From Nocardia jejuensis NBRC 103114 (GTDB taxonomy: Bacteria; Actinomycetota; Actinomycetes; Mycobacteriales; Mycobacteriaceae), in assembly GCF_001613145.1 (NCBI RefSeq), contig NZ_BDBU01000019.1, positions 248,001-312,000 on the forward strand: 64,000 nt of DNA, written 5' to 3'. Positions 46,527 to 55,102 of this stretch are shown piece by piece. The notes below the pieces were generated by a model, which was not told the DNA's origin, made no database searches, and worked only from the letters and a program-made list of their open reading frames with translations. Position 1 is the stretch's first letter. Each line of letters starts with the position of its first letter. Made by a program: the position numbers and the translations under genes.

Positions 46527-47990
46527 TCACGAGTCCCACCCGGCTACATGCGCGTTGTACAGGCCGTCGAGGTCGATATCGCCGACGAGCGCGCGCATCC
46601 GGGCGTGATAGTCCGGCCAGTGAGCGCGCAGGATCCCGGTCGGGTCGACCAGGATCCACACCAGCAGTGCCCGCGCCGGCTCGTCGCAGCCCAGCAGGCC
46701 CCCGTCGTGGGCCATCGAATACAGGCGGCATCCGCCCCCGCACACCGCGAACACCGGACACGTGGAGCACGCCATGGTGTCGGTGTGCAGACCGGCCAGG
46801 GGCAGCCGGTGCATGAACCCGGTCGCGTCCTCCTCGAGGATCGAGCCCGCGGTCAGTTCGGGTGCGAGTTCGGTCAGGATGGGGCATTGGGTGATCGCGC
46901 CGTCGGCTTTGACGGTCACGAGGTGCTCGTCCTCGCGGCACGGATGCCCCGGCCCCATCGCGGTCAGGGCTTGCGGGTGCTCGAGCAGGCTGGTGGCCAG
47001 GTAGTTTCCCATCCGCACCGGGAACGGGTACCGGCATTGGGCGTGCTCGATCAGCAGCGCCGCGAAGTGCCGCAACGGAAGTCGCACATCCGGGCGCAGC
47101 CCGAACAGCTGCCGCTTGCGTGCCGCGGTGCGGGTGCGTTCCCCGGCCCCGTGATGCACCGGCACCGCCACCCGCACGTTCCACGCCTGTACCTGTTCAT
47201 AGTCGCGCAGGTAGTCCCCGATCGCGAGGAGCTCCGACACCGGTTGCGACCAGATGTTCGTGGTGAACACCAACGGAAATCCGGCCTCGGACAGGTCGCG
47301 GATCGGCGCGTACGGGTCGACCAGGTGTCGATAGCCGGGCCGGATCCGGTCCAGCAGATCCGAGCGCAACGCATCGAGACTGATCCGGAACACCACCGAC
47401 CGCGGCAACTCCCGCATGATCCGGTCGCGGATCTGTTCGGACAAGAACGTGGCATTGGTCGACACGCTCGCCACGGTGATGCCCTGCTCACCGAGTTGCC
47501 GTGCCAGATCGAAGAACCGGGCAGCGTAGTGCGCGCTGAACACTTCCCCGCCGGTGATGCTCACCGATCGCAGGCCCTCGGCCTTCACCTTGCCCAGGAT
47601 CGAGGCGATCTCCTCGGGAGGCCAGTGATCGTTGCGAGTGCCGTGATAGCAGTGCGGGCACTGTCCGTTGCATGCGGCCGTCGGTTCCAGGACCGCGTGA
47701 TTCGCGCCGGGCAGAATGCTGCCCGCGCACTGCTGGCCTTGGTCGATCTGGTCGAGGAACCCGTTCAGATCCGCGCTCGCGCGCTCTATCCCGATCCCGA
47801 AGTGCGTGGCGAGCGCGGCCGCGGCGACCGAGCCGGTGCCGTACTCGCACACCATCCGCCAGAACATGCGAGAAGTCCTGTTGAGCACGTGTTTTCGCCC
47901 TGAGGTCCGGTCATGCAGGACCTCCTCACCGATCAGCGTGAGACGCTGCAGCAGCCGCGTGGCGCGCTCGTCCAGGACGCCGGTACTCAT
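46527..47990 (-). CDS. Radical SAM/SPASM peptide-modifying enzyme 2
   Basis: 487 aa. N-terminal about 90 residues resemble a PqqD-type peptide-binding fold (LNRTSRMFWRMVCEYGTG, RASADLNGFLDQI). CxxxCxxC at C107-C111-C114 (ACNGQCPHCYHG), SAM-binding SITGGEVF, and a C-terminal SPASM region (ACSTCPVFAVCGGGC). Such enzymes form C-C, C-S or C-O crosslinks or epimerise residues in RiPPs. ATG 47990 overlaps the stop of radical SAM enzyme 1 (ATGA). Confidence 0.85.
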   Translation of the reverse strand: MSTGVLDERATRLLQRLTLIGEEVLHDRTSGRKHVLNRTSRMFWRMVCEYGTGSVAAAALATHFGIGIERASADLNGFLDQIDQGQQCAGSILPGANHAVLEPTAACNGQCPHCYHGTRNDHWPPEEIASILGKVKAEGLRSVSITGGEVFSAHYAARFFDLARQLGEQGITVASVSTNATFLSEQIRDRIMRELPRSVVFRISLDALRSDLLDRIRPGYRHLVDPYAPIRDLSEAGFPLVFTTNIWSQPVSELLAIGDYLRDYEQVQAWNVRVAVPVHHGAGERTRTAARKRQLFGLRPDVRLPLRHFAALLIEHAQCRYPFPVRMGNYLATSLLEHPQALTAMGPGHPCREDEHLVTVKADGAITQCPILTELAPELTAGSILEEDATGFMHRLPLAGLHTDTMACSTCPVFAVCGGGCRLYSMAHDGGLLGCDEPARALLVWILVDPTGILRAHWPDYHARMRALVGDIDLDGLYNAHVAGWDS

Positions 47991-49363
47991 CGCGCGCACC
48001 CGCCGACGCCGCCGGTCGCGGACAACGGCAGCAGCACGCGAGGGGCCGCTATGGAGCTCGTATCCGGGTACTGGGTCACTTTGCTCAGGTGACAGCCGCC
48101 ACCGCAGGCGGCCAGTTGCCCACAGCCGGTGCACGCCCCGGTCGGGGCCAGCGCGTGGCGGACCGTGGGCACCATCCGTTCTCGCCACACCCGGCCCAGG
48201 CCGTCGCTGACCTTTCCGGCGTACACGCTCGAATGCGGGCAATGCCGAAACCGGCCGTCATAGCTCACCGAGCCCCACAAAAGCCCTGCCGCGCAATGGG
48301 AATCGAACTCTTCGCGCACCGGTTCGCTGATCGCGACCGGTTCGGTCGAGAGGCAATGGCGCGGTGCGCACGGCACCCGCACCCGCAACCCGCCGAACAA
48401 GGCTTGGCATTCATCGATCGTCTCCGCCAACGCCCGCAACAGCACCGGCCGTCGCGAATCGGCGGGCCCGTACGGGACATACGGCATGAAACTCACATCG
48501 TGCACGCCGATATCGACCAGCCGCCGCGTGAGCTCCGGCATCTCCCCGAGGTTGTCCGCACACACCAGGGTCTCCGCGACCGTGGACAGGCCCGCGGTGA
48601 CCGCCGCGCGCATACCGCGCCACGCCTGGGCGGACGCAGCCGGATTGCGTGCCATCGCGTTGTGCGTGTCTTCGAGGCCGTGGACGCTGAACAGCGCCAC
48701 CCGCAATCCCCGGGCCGCGAGGTCGTGCGCCTCGTCGACCGTCATGCGCACACCGTTGGTGAACAGCTCCACATCCATGCCCGCCATCGCGGCCACGGTG
48801 ATGATCTCGCGATACTGCGGGTGCAACGTGGGTTCCCCACCGGAGAATCGCATCCGCAGGCAGTTCCCTGCCGCGGCCTGGTCGATCACCGCGCACACGG
48901 TGTCCATGGTGATGTGCGCGCCGGGATCGGCGGTGGTGTCGCTGCGGCCGCGGATCCCGTAGTCGTCGGGAACCTTCCACACGTTGTAGCAAAAGTCGCA
49001 GTGCCAGTTACATTGTCGCGTCAGCTCTACTTCCAGGGCGAGCGGGAACGGCACGTCGGTGCGCGCCCAGCCGTCGGAGTCCCCGCTACGTCGACGCGAT
49101 TGCCGGCGCGAAGGGGCGGTGCACACGGTGAACCAGAACAGCGTCAGATCCGAGGCGATCTGCTCGCGCGCGACCCCGTAGCCGCCGGCCAGGACCGCGA
49201 CCGGGTCCATGGTGTGGAAAGTCGCGTCGACGAACGCGCTCGCGGTGGCGTTGAGGCGGTGTTCGAGCCCGGACTGGGTGTCGTACAGCAGCCGCAGTTC
49301 CGGGCGATGGGTGAACCGGTGGCGGAGCACCGCCGCCGGTGCGGGAAGGATGGGGGTGGTCAT
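47987..49363 (-). CDS. Radical SAM/SPASM peptide-modifying enzyme 1
   Basis: 458 aa. PqqD-like N-terminus (residues about 15-90: HRLNATASAFVDATFHTM, REQIASDLTLFWF). CxxxCxxC at C118-C122-C125 (CNWHCDFCYNV), MRFSGGEPTLHP for SAM binding, SPASM motif CTGCGQLAACGGGC near the end. First enzyme gene after the precursor-like peptide, 110 nt downstream with a hairpin in between. Paired with a second radical SAM enzyme; the two may act in sequence or as a heterodimer. Starts ATG 49363. Confidence 0.85.
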   Translation of the reverse strand: MTTPILPAPAAVLRHRFTHRPELRLLYDTQSGLEHRLNATASAFVDATFHTMDPVAVLAGGYGVAREQIASDLTLFWFTVCTAPSRRQSRRRSGDSDGWARTDVPFPLALEVELTRQCNWHCDFCYNVWKVPDDYGIRGRSDTTADPGAHITMDTVCAVIDQAAAGNCLRMRFSGGEPTLHPQYREIITVAAMAGMDVELFTNGVRMTVDEAHDLAARGLRVALFSVHGLEDTHNAMARNPAASAQAWRGMRAAVTAGLSTVAETLVCADNLGEMPELTRRLVDIGVHDVSFMPYVPYGPADSRRPVLLRALAETIDECQALFGGLRVRVPCAPRHCLSTEPVAISEPVREEFDSHCAAGLLWGSVSYDGRFRHCPHSSVYAGKVSDGLGRVWRERMVPTVRHALAPTGACTGCGQLAACGGGCHLSKVTQYPDTSSIAAPRVLLPLSATGGVGGCAR

Positions 49364-49419
49364 GGCCGAGTTCTCCTCGCGCGCAGACGGAATGATTCAA
49401 GGGCGGGTGAAACGCAAGA

Positions 49420-49458
49420 GGACACCTGTGCCCACGGTGACCGCGGGGGAAGGTGTCC
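49420..49458 (-). promoter_or_regulatory. Hairpin between precursor and radical SAM genes
   Basis: GGACACCT (49420-49427) pairs with AGGTGTCC (49451-49458), with a GC-rich 23-nt loop. Partial terminators in this place are usual in RiPP operons, letting the short peptide be made in excess over its enzymes. Confidence 0.55.
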
Positions 49459-49472
49459 CCTGTCTCAGCGTT

Positions 49473-49586
49473 CTAGAAGCTGCACTGCGGCGGCAGGTTC
49501 TCGGTCGTCTCGACCGTCGGCGGCTCATACGCCGCCGCCTCACCGGCGGCCTGCTCCATGCTCGTGGGGGTCTCTTGCTCGTCCAT
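49473..49586 (-). CDS. Candidate RiPP precursor peptide
   Basis: 37 aa: MDEQETPTSMEQAAGEAAAY followed by EPPTVETTENLPPQCSF. ATG 49586 sits 7 nt after an AAGGAGGAA ribosome site, the best in the neighbourhood. The acidic, helical N-terminal half looks like a leader; the C-terminal half is Pro/Thr-rich and contains the only Cys (C35), Tyr20 and a terminal Phe37. Directly upstream of two radical SAM/SPASM enzymes with PqqD-like N-termini, the expected leader readers. Missed by most gene callers because of its length. No known precursor family recognised. Confidence 0.75.
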   Translation of the reverse strand: MDEQETPTSMEQAAGEAAAYEPPTVETTENLPPQCSF

Positions 49587-49669
49587 CGCTTCCTCCTTCC
49601 AAGGTGCGAAAAGCATCGAAAACCCCACGCTAAGACCACATCTGCGCCCTCGAAATGCGTTAGAGACGC

Positions 49670-49712
49670 CACCGCCCCGAAGACCGGAAAACTTCCTGTC
49701 TTCGGGGCGGTG
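49670..49712 (-). terminator. Terminator after GlyRS gene
   Basis: CACCGCCCCGAAGAC (49670-49684) and GTCTTCGGGGCGGTG (49698-49712) are perfect 15-bp complements with a 13-nt loop, 18 bp past the GlyRS stop. It separates GlyRS from the precursor operon, which therefore has its own promoter between about 49587 and 49670. Confidence 0.85.
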
Positions 49713-49729
49713 GCGGTGTGTCGGGCGGG

Positions 49730-51124
49730 TCAGACGCCGATCAGGCGGGCCGCGAGATAGCCCTGCACCTGGTCCAGGCCGATCCGCTCCTGCGCCATCG
49801 AATCGCGCTCGCGCACCGTCACCGCGTGATCGTCGAGGGTGTCGAAATCGACGGTGATGCAGAACGGCGTACCGATCTCGTCCTGTCGCCGATACCGTTT
49901 GCCGATCTGGCCGGCATCATCGAAATCGACGTTCCAGAACGTGCGCAGCTGCGCGGCGAGGTCTTTCGCCTTGGGCGAGAGTTCGGGGTTGCGCGAGAGG
50001 GGCAGCACCGCCACCTTCACAGGCGCCAACCGCGGATCCAGGCGCAGACTGACCCGTTCTTCCATGACGCCCTTGCTGTTCGGGGCCTGATCCACGGTGT
50101 AGGCATCGACCAGGAACGCCATCAGCGAACGGGTCAAACCGGCCGCGGGTTCGATCACGTACGGGGTGTAGTGCTCACCGGCTGCCTGGTCGAAGTACGT
50201 CAACTCCGCGCCCGAATGCCGCGAGTGCGCCGTGAGGTCGAAATCGGTCCGGCTCGCGATGCCCTCGAGCTCGCCCCATTCGCTGCCCGCGAACCCGAAT
50301 TTGTACTCGATATCGGTGGTGCCGGCGCTGTAGTGCGAGAGCTTCTCTTTCGGGTGTTCGAACAGTCGCAGGTTCTCGCGTGCGATCCCGAGCGCGGTGT
50401 ACCAGGCCAGGCGGGTGTCGATCCAATACTGGTGCCACCGCTCGTGTTCGCCAGGTTTGACGAAGAACTCCATCTCCATCTGCTCGAACTCGCGCGTGCG
50501 GAAGATGAAATTGCCCGGGGTGATCTCGTTGCGGAAGCTCTTGCCGATCTGGCCGATACCGAACGGCACCTTCATGCGTGAGGTGTTCAGCACGTTCGCG
50601 AAGTTCACGAAGATGCCTTGCGCGGTCTCGGGCCGCAAGTAATGCATGCCCTCTTCCGATTCCACCGGGCCCAGATAGGTTTTCATCAAGCCCGAGAACT
50701 GCTTGGGGTCGGTCCATTGACCGACCACGCCACAGTTCGGGCACGGCACCAACTGCATCGACACCGAATCCGGTTCCACGCCGCGGTGTTTGGCCGCGTA
50801 CGCCTCCTGCAGATGATCCTGACGCTGGCGCTTGTGGCAGCTCAGGCATTCCACCAGCGGGTCACTGAAGGTTTCGACGTGACCGGCCGCGACCCACACC
50901 TGGCGCGGCAGGATGATCGAGGAGTCCAGCCCGACGACGTCCTCGCGGCCGGTCACCATCGAGCGCCACCACTGGCGTTTGATGTTCTCTTTCAGCTCCA
51001 CCCCGAGTGGGCCGTAATCCCACGCCGAGCGGGTACCGCCGTAGATCTCGCCGCTGGGGTACACCAGACCTCGGCGCTTGGCGAGGTTGGCTACGGTGTC
51101 CACCTTCGTCGGCTTGGGTGCCAC
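49730..51124 (-). CDS. glyS: Glycyl-tRNA synthetase (alpha2 type)
   Basis: 464 aa, full length. Class II synthetase: [20 protein letters not shown] and [13 protein letters not shown] at the N-terminus, zinc-like CLSCHKRQ ... CPNCG, motif 2 [10 protein letters not shown] and [11 protein letters not shown], and the anticodon domain [11 protein letters not shown] near the C-terminus. Charges tRNA-Gly. GTG start. Such genes are normally single-copy and lie with DNA replication genes; here it sits between ATPase-like regulators and a radical-SAM operon, so it is probably a second copy tied to the pathway: Gly-tRNA supply or a resistant GlyRS. Whether the chromosome has another glyS cannot be seen here. 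Confidence 0.9.
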   Translation of the reverse strand: MAPKPTKVDTVANLAKRRGLVYPSGEIYGGTRSAWDYGPLGVELKENIKRQWWRSMVTGREDVVGLDSSIILPRQVWVAAGHVETFSDPLVECLSCHKRQRQDHLQEAYAAKHRGVEPDSVSMQLVPCPNCGVVGQWTDPKQFSGLMKTYLGPVESEEGMHYLRPETAQGIFVNFANVLNTSRMKVPFGIGQIGKSFRNEITPGNFIFRTREFEQMEMEFFVKPGEHERWHQYWIDTRLAWYTALGIARENLRLFEHPKEKLSHYSAGTTDIEYKFGFAGSEWGELEGIASRTDFDLTAHSRHSGAELTYFDQAAGEHYTPYVIEPAAGLTRSLMAFLVDAYTVDQAPNSKGVMEERVSLRLDPRLAPVKVAVLPLSRNPELSPKAKDLAAQLRTFWNVDFDDAGQIGKRYRRQDEIGTPFCITVDFDTLDDHAVTVRERDSMAQERIGLDQVQGYLAARLIGV

Positions 51125-51184
51125 TGAAATTTCTCCATCCAGAGTGGGATTGGGCTGTTGGAACAGGGAATCGGGAAAGCCTAG

Positions 51185-51604
51185 CTATCGCACACGCAGT
51201 CGAGCCATCGAGTAATACCGGTATCCCGGGCCTCGCGTGACCAGTTCGGGTGTACGCGGGCGAGGGCGGCGCGCGTCCCACACCTCGATCACCAACACCC
51301 CCGGATCGGACCAGCGCACCCGCAACCGCCCCACCGGCGCGACCGGCGGCCGCGCCGCGTTCCAGCGCTGTAGCAGGGCGACCGAGTCCACGACCGAACT
51401 CACCACGCACCCCACATCCTCATCGGCCCATCGGGGGGCCAGGTCAGCGGCGAAGGTCGTCACGTTTTTGATCAGTGAATGCGCGCCGAGCCACAGCGGG
51501 GTATCCCATAACACCTGCCCGGGTGCCGGTGGTGGCCCGAACAGCTCATCGTCGAGTGAAAAGTGTTCTCGCACAGCGATCCTGCCGATACATGTACTGG
51601 TCAT
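51185..51604 (-). CDS. Degenerate histidine-kinase-like ATPase-fold protein
   Basis: 139 aa. VGCVVSSVVDSVALLQRWNA helix and RLRVRWSDPGVLVIEVWDAR then RYYSMARLRV follow the last helix and strands of RsbW/HATPase_c_2 domains, a common actinomycete regulator fold; the G-box residues are weak. Lies 60 bp before glyS on the same strand and divergent from the aminotransferase gene. Regulatory role is inferred. ATG 51604 chosen; the frame is open to 51643. Confidence 0.55.
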   Translation of the reverse strand: MTSTCIGRIAVREHFSLDDELFGPPPAPGQVLWDTPLWLGAHSLIKNVTTFAADLAPRWADEDVGCVVSSVVDSVALLQRWNAARPPVAPVGRLRVRWSDPGVLVIEVWDARRPRPRTPELVTRGPGYRYYSMARLRVR

Positions 51605-51824
51605 GTCATCCACCTCCACCTCGTACTGACCCGCTTCCTGCACCCCCGGCCCTCACTTCGCCTCGGCCACCGCCGGCCCGGCCCGCGCTGTCGCAGGCCC
51701 ACCTCGGGCACAGCCCTCACGCACCGGACTCGTGTTCGACCGGGCGTGCCGCTGAGAATCTGTGCTGCTCATGCTGTTCAGCATCTGCACCGATGCCCGA
51801 ACCCGGAACCGTCGTTGTCCCGCG

Positions 51825-51845
51825 TTGCACCGTCTTTGCACCGTC
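51825..51845. promoter_or_regulatory. Direct repeat in divergent promoter region
   Basis: TTGCACCGTC occurs at 51825-51834 and 51836-51845, about 55 bp before the aminotransferase start; GTGCAAAAC follows near 51883. A regulator site or stacked -35 elements between the divergent ATPase-like and aminotransferase genes. Confidence 0.4.
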
Positions 51846-51898
51846 CCTCGAACCGATCGGTCGCTGCGCGATGGTGGGGCAGTGCAAAACTGGGTCAC

Positions 51899-52681
51899 AT
51901 GGAACTCAATGGCGTGCCGGTCACCACCGCCGAGATCGCACCCCTCGGACTGGTCGGCTACGGACATTTCACGTCCATGCGCGTCATCGACGGCGCCGTG
52001 CGAGGTCTGACATTGCATCTGGACCGGCTGCGACGTGATTGCCGCGAAGTGTTCGCCACCGACCTGGACACCGATCTGGTGCGCGATCTGGTACGCCACG
52101 CACTGCCCGCCACCGCTGGGCCGCTCGTCGCCCGCGTCACCGTGTTCGACCCGGGCCTGGAACTGGCGCACCCCGGCGCCCCGGCGGATCCGAAGATTCT
52201 CATCACCACCCGCGCGGCCCCGCAGCTGCCGCCGACGCCACTGACGTTGCAGTCGGTGGTGTTTCGCCGTGACATGTCCCGGGTCAAGCACACCGGCCTG
52301 TTCGGGCCGATGTACCTGCGCGCGAGTGCGCAGCGTGCCGGGTTCGACGATGTGCTGTTCACCGAGCCGGACGGAACGATCTCCGAAATCGCCACCAGCA
52401 ACATCGGATTCATCACCGGCGAGGGTCAACTGATCTGGCCCGACGCGGAAGTCCTGCCCGGCACCACCATGCGATTGATCAGCCAAGCCCGCGACGAGGA
52501 AGTGCTCACCGAGAAGGTCACTCTCGCCCACCTCGGCACCGTCGCCGCGGTCGTGGCCACCAACGCCGCGGTCGGAGTCCGTGCCGTCGCGGCCATCGAC
52601 GACACGCGTTTCCCCGTCGAGCACGACCTCATCGACACCTTGCGCCGGGAATACGATTCCATTCCGCCACAGCGGATCTGA
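51899..52681 (+). CDS. Class IV aminotransferase (BCAT/ADC-lyase fold)
   Basis: 260 aa. PLP Lys is K130 in SRVKHTGLF; E163 in TISEIATSNI is the pyridine-binding Glu; LPGTTMRLI is the phosphate loop. Members transaminate branched-chain or D-amino acids, or act as lyases. Not co-oriented with the main operon but next to it; its C-terminal 30 codons are also present in the scar at 9.2 kb. Likely makes an amino acid or keto-acid building block. ATG 51899 was chosen by position of the fold; upstream frame is noise. Confidence 0.85.
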   Translation: MELNGVPVTTAEIAPLGLVGYGHFTSMRVIDGAVRGLTLHLDRLRRDCREVFATDLDTDLVRDLVRHALPATAGPLVARVTVFDPGLELAHPGAPADPKILITTRAAPQLPPTPLTLQSVVFRRDMSRVKHTGLFGPMYLRASAQRAGFDDVLFTEPDGTISEIATSNIGFITGEGQLIWPDAEVLPGTTMRLISQARDEEVLTEKVTLAHLGTVAAVVATNAAVGVRAVAAIDDTRFPVEHDLIDTLRREYDSIPPQRI

Positions 52682-52747
52682 ACCGATCCCCCGCCCCGTT
52701 GCGACTACGCTTCTACGCCATCGCACGGGAAAGGGAACCCGCACCCC

Positions 52748-53686
52748 ATGATCACCATGCTCGGAACCTGGACCGGCGCGGACGTGCGAGCGCTGCGCGA
52801 AGCACGCCGCATGAGCATCGTGGAGTTCGCCGCGCATCTCGGAGTTCCCGAACGGCGAGTGGAGAAGTGGGAAGCCGGCGGTGCGTCGATCCGCCCCCGC
52901 CCCGTCAACCAGGCGGCCCTGGATACCTCGTTGCAGACCGTGAACAGCCAGGAACGCGCCCGCTTCAGTCGACTTGTGCCGGATTCGGTGAGCCACGCCC
53001 ACGATCCGCAGGTGCCCGCGCAACCGACCCTCATCCGCCACCCCATCGACGGCAAGGTCATGACCCGGATCCCCGAGGGCATCTATCTCGCGGGATTGCA
53101 GGAACAACCGGTATGGGTCGCCGAATTCTGGGTCGATCTGTATCCGACCACCAACGCCGACTATGCGCGGTTCGTCGCCGCGACCGAGTGGACGCCACCG
53201 CGGCACTGGCACGGGAACCGGCCACCGCCTGAGCTTCTCACTCATCCGGTGGTGTGGGTCAGCTGGGACGATGCGACCGCCTACGCCCACTGGGCGCGCA
53301 AACGGCTCCCGAGTGCACCCGAGTGGGAGAAGACCGCCCGCGGAACCCGGGGCGCGATCTGGCCGTGGGGCAACCAGCTCACCCCGGCCAAATGCAACTG
53401 TCTGGGCTCGCAGGTCGGCACGACCACCCCGGTCGATCGCTACAAGAGCGGAGTCAGCCCGTACGGGGTCTACGACCTGTGCGGCAACACCTGGGAATGG
53501 ACAGACAGCGCATCCACCCCCGGCCGCTACGAGTTGAAAGGATCGGCGTTCACGTCCCCGTACGACCGCGCCGCCCCCGCCGCGGTCAACGACGCCGATC
53601 ACACCATGCTCGACGACGACACCGGATTCCGGTGCGTCAGCAGCGATTCCATGCAGTGGAGCGAGGTGTTGACAGCGGCCCGGTGA
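52748..53686 (+). CDS. HTH (XRE)-SUMF1 fusion protein
   Basis: 312 aa. Residues 1-60 form an XRE-type HTH (GADVRALREARRMSIVEFAA, VPERRVEKWEAG). Residues about 95-300 are a SUMF1/FGE fold: FWVDLYPTTNADYARFVAAT, LPSAPEWEKTARGTRG, WPWGNQLTP, GVYDLCGNTWEWTDS, TGFRCVS. The copper Cys pair of FGE is not seen. A DNA-binding head on a modifying-enzyme fold suggests a regulator that senses a pathway compound through the SUMF1 pocket. 66 bp after the aminotransferase; its start is duplicated in the 9.4-kb scar. Confidence 0.75.
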   Translation: MITMLGTWTGADVRALREARRMSIVEFAAHLGVPERRVEKWEAGGASIRPRPVNQAALDTSLQTVNSQERARFSRLVPDSVSHAHDPQVPAQPTLIRHPIDGKVMTRIPEGIYLAGLQEQPVWVAEFWVDLYPTTNADYARFVAATEWTPPRHWHGNRPPPELLTHPVVWVSWDDATAYAHWARKRLPSAPEWEKTARGTRGAIWPWGNQLTPAKCNCLGSQVGTTTPVDRYKSGVSPYGVYDLCGNTWEWTDSASTPGRYELKGSAFTSPYDRAAPAAVNDADHTMLDDDTGFRCVSSDSMQWSEVLTAAR

Positions 53687-53702
53687 ATGCCGGGCGCGCA
53701 CC

Positions 53703-54191
53703 TTATCGGTGTGCGGGGATGCGTGACTGACCATGGGCCACCTCCTCCACGAGATCGGCCCACCGGACCGCTTGCTCGGCCACTTCGAGCAAGGCCAGAT
53801 GCACGAGTTCGATATCGCGGCCCGCGTCCAACGCCGCCAGCACGTCGAGCAGCCCCCGCGCCATGTCGTCGACGACCGCGCCGACCGATCCGCGATAGTG
53901 CGCGGGGCACCGTTGCACCGTCCAGGAATCGATGAACGCGACCAGCGCCGCGCACGTCCCCGCGAAACCGGGCACGTCGGGATGCTCACGCCCCGCGGCG
54001 TGAAACTGCGCCAGCCACAACGCACAGCGCGTCACCGGATGCACCTGCGGCGTGTTCGCCACACACCCGCGCAGCGCGGCGAACAGCTCGTGCCAATCCG
54101 GGAGAACCTTCTGCTCGGCCGCCGAGGCAGTACACAACGAGTCTGCGGACCGCACGAACTGCCTCTTCTGCAGGTTCGTGTCGATGGGCAT
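53703..54191 (-). CDS. DUF4254-family protein
   Basis: 162 aa, mostly helical. WHELFAALRG, WLAQFHAAGREH, FIDSWTVQRCP, SVGAVVDDMARGLLD and the ending GQSRIPAHR follow the DUF4254 pattern (small actinomycete protein often beside glycosylation or natural-product genes). No catalytic residues known. Follows the recombinase-like/ATPase gene on the same strand by 44 bp. Confidence 0.65.
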   Translation of the reverse strand: MPIDTNLQKRQFVRSADSLCTASAAEQKVLPDWHELFAALRGCVANTPQVHPVTRCALWLAQFHAAGREHPDVPGFAGTCAALVAFIDSWTVQRCPAHYRGSVGAVVDDMARGLLDVLAALDAGRDIELVHLALLEVAEQAVRWADLVEEVAHGQSRIPAHR

Positions 54192-54235
54192 CGCTCACCC
54201 CGCCGACACGGCCGCACCGGCGATACCGGCCGGGT

Positions 54236-55102
54236 TCACGTCCAACTCCGAGTCCGACCGCGCGCCAACGACGCATAGGTTCCGACCGCCGCGCCGAGCC
54301 GAGACCAGCCAGGCGGTAGATCCAGAGCGCACCGAGTAAGCGTGCCGCCATCGCTGGCGCGCACTCTCACGGCGCGGCCGGCATCGGCCACCACCGCGCT
54401 GAGTGGATCAGTGACGTGATCACGTGTTTCGTGGATCTCGACCACCAGCGCCCCCGGGGTCAACAGCAATCTGACCGTCAGCTGATTGCGGTCCGCGACC
54501 AACGCCCCGTACAGCGCTTCCATCGCGGTGAATACCGGTGTCGCGGCGCCACTCTCACCGGCCGCCTCCGAGATGACCGCACCCACGACCTGCTCGGCCG
54601 CGCCGGTCAATCCCCGAAGGCCCGCACGAGTGAGATCGGTGCTGATATGCATTCCCGCCACAGGCTGCGAGGAGCGCGACGCAGCGCAGGTGAATGCGCT
54701 CAGCATCACCGCGCCCGCGTCCAGCTCCGCAGAACCCGGCGCCCCGTCGTGTGCCGGAGCGGCATGGCACTCCGGGGTGTTGAGCGACCATATCCTCGCG
54801 CCGAGGGCGCAAAGCCGTTCCAGGATCACCGCTTTCGCTTCGCCCAGACCTTCCAGGTGCGCGTGTGTCGGCACGACCACGCACGGATCCGGCACGGTGG
54901 CGGCTCTGCTTGTCAGATCCCGCATCGCCTCACCCGCCGCGCCGGTTTCGCGATAGAGCGTGAGTTCACCGCAGCCCTGCACAGTGGTGAAATCGGCCAT
55001 CAGGAACGAGATCTGCGCGATCTGCTCCGGTCTCAGCAGGTCCTCGCGCAGGTAGCCGAACATCGTCGGTTTGCCGTCCCCGAACCCGGGTGTCGCTGTC
55101 AT
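54236..55102 (-). CDS. Serine-recombinase-like / ATPase-fold regulator
   Basis: 288 aa. The start (MFGYLREDLLRPEQIAQISF) and VVVPTHAHLEGLGEAKAVIL resemble the N-terminal domain of serine recombinases, but no catalytic Ser is in place. The C-terminal half (LYGALVADRNQLTVRLLLTP, ALVVEIHETRD) resembles a degenerate HATPase/RsbW fold, as in the 51.2-kb gene. This two-part layout recurs in actinomycete regulators near small modules. ATG overlaps the upstream gene stop by 4 bp. Confidence 0.55.
   Translation of the reverse strand: MTATPGFGDGKPTMFGYLREDLLRPEQIAQISFLMADFTTVQGCGELTLYRETGAAGEAMRDLTSRAATVPDPCVVVPTHAHLEGLGEAKAVILERLCALGARIWSLNTPECHAAPAHDGAPGSAELDAGAVMLSAFTCAASRSSQPVAGMHISTDLTRAGLRGLTGAAEQVVGAVISEAAGESGAATPVFTAMEALYGALVADRNQLTVRLLLTPGALVVEIHETRDHVTDPLSAVVADAGRAVRVRASDGGTLTRCALDLPPGWSRLGAAVGTYASLARGRTRSWT

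Noticed and set aside
44947-46608. 553-aa plus-strand open frame
   Set aside because: Antisense of SUMF1, PhyH and TrmO-like genes, each of which has clear family motifs.
48089-49633. 514-aa plus-strand open frame
   Set aside because: Antisense of radical SAM enzyme 1 and the precursor gene.
51653-54025. 790-aa minus-strand open frame
   Set aside because: Antisense of the aminotransferase and HTH-SUMF1 genes; composition is low-complexity.
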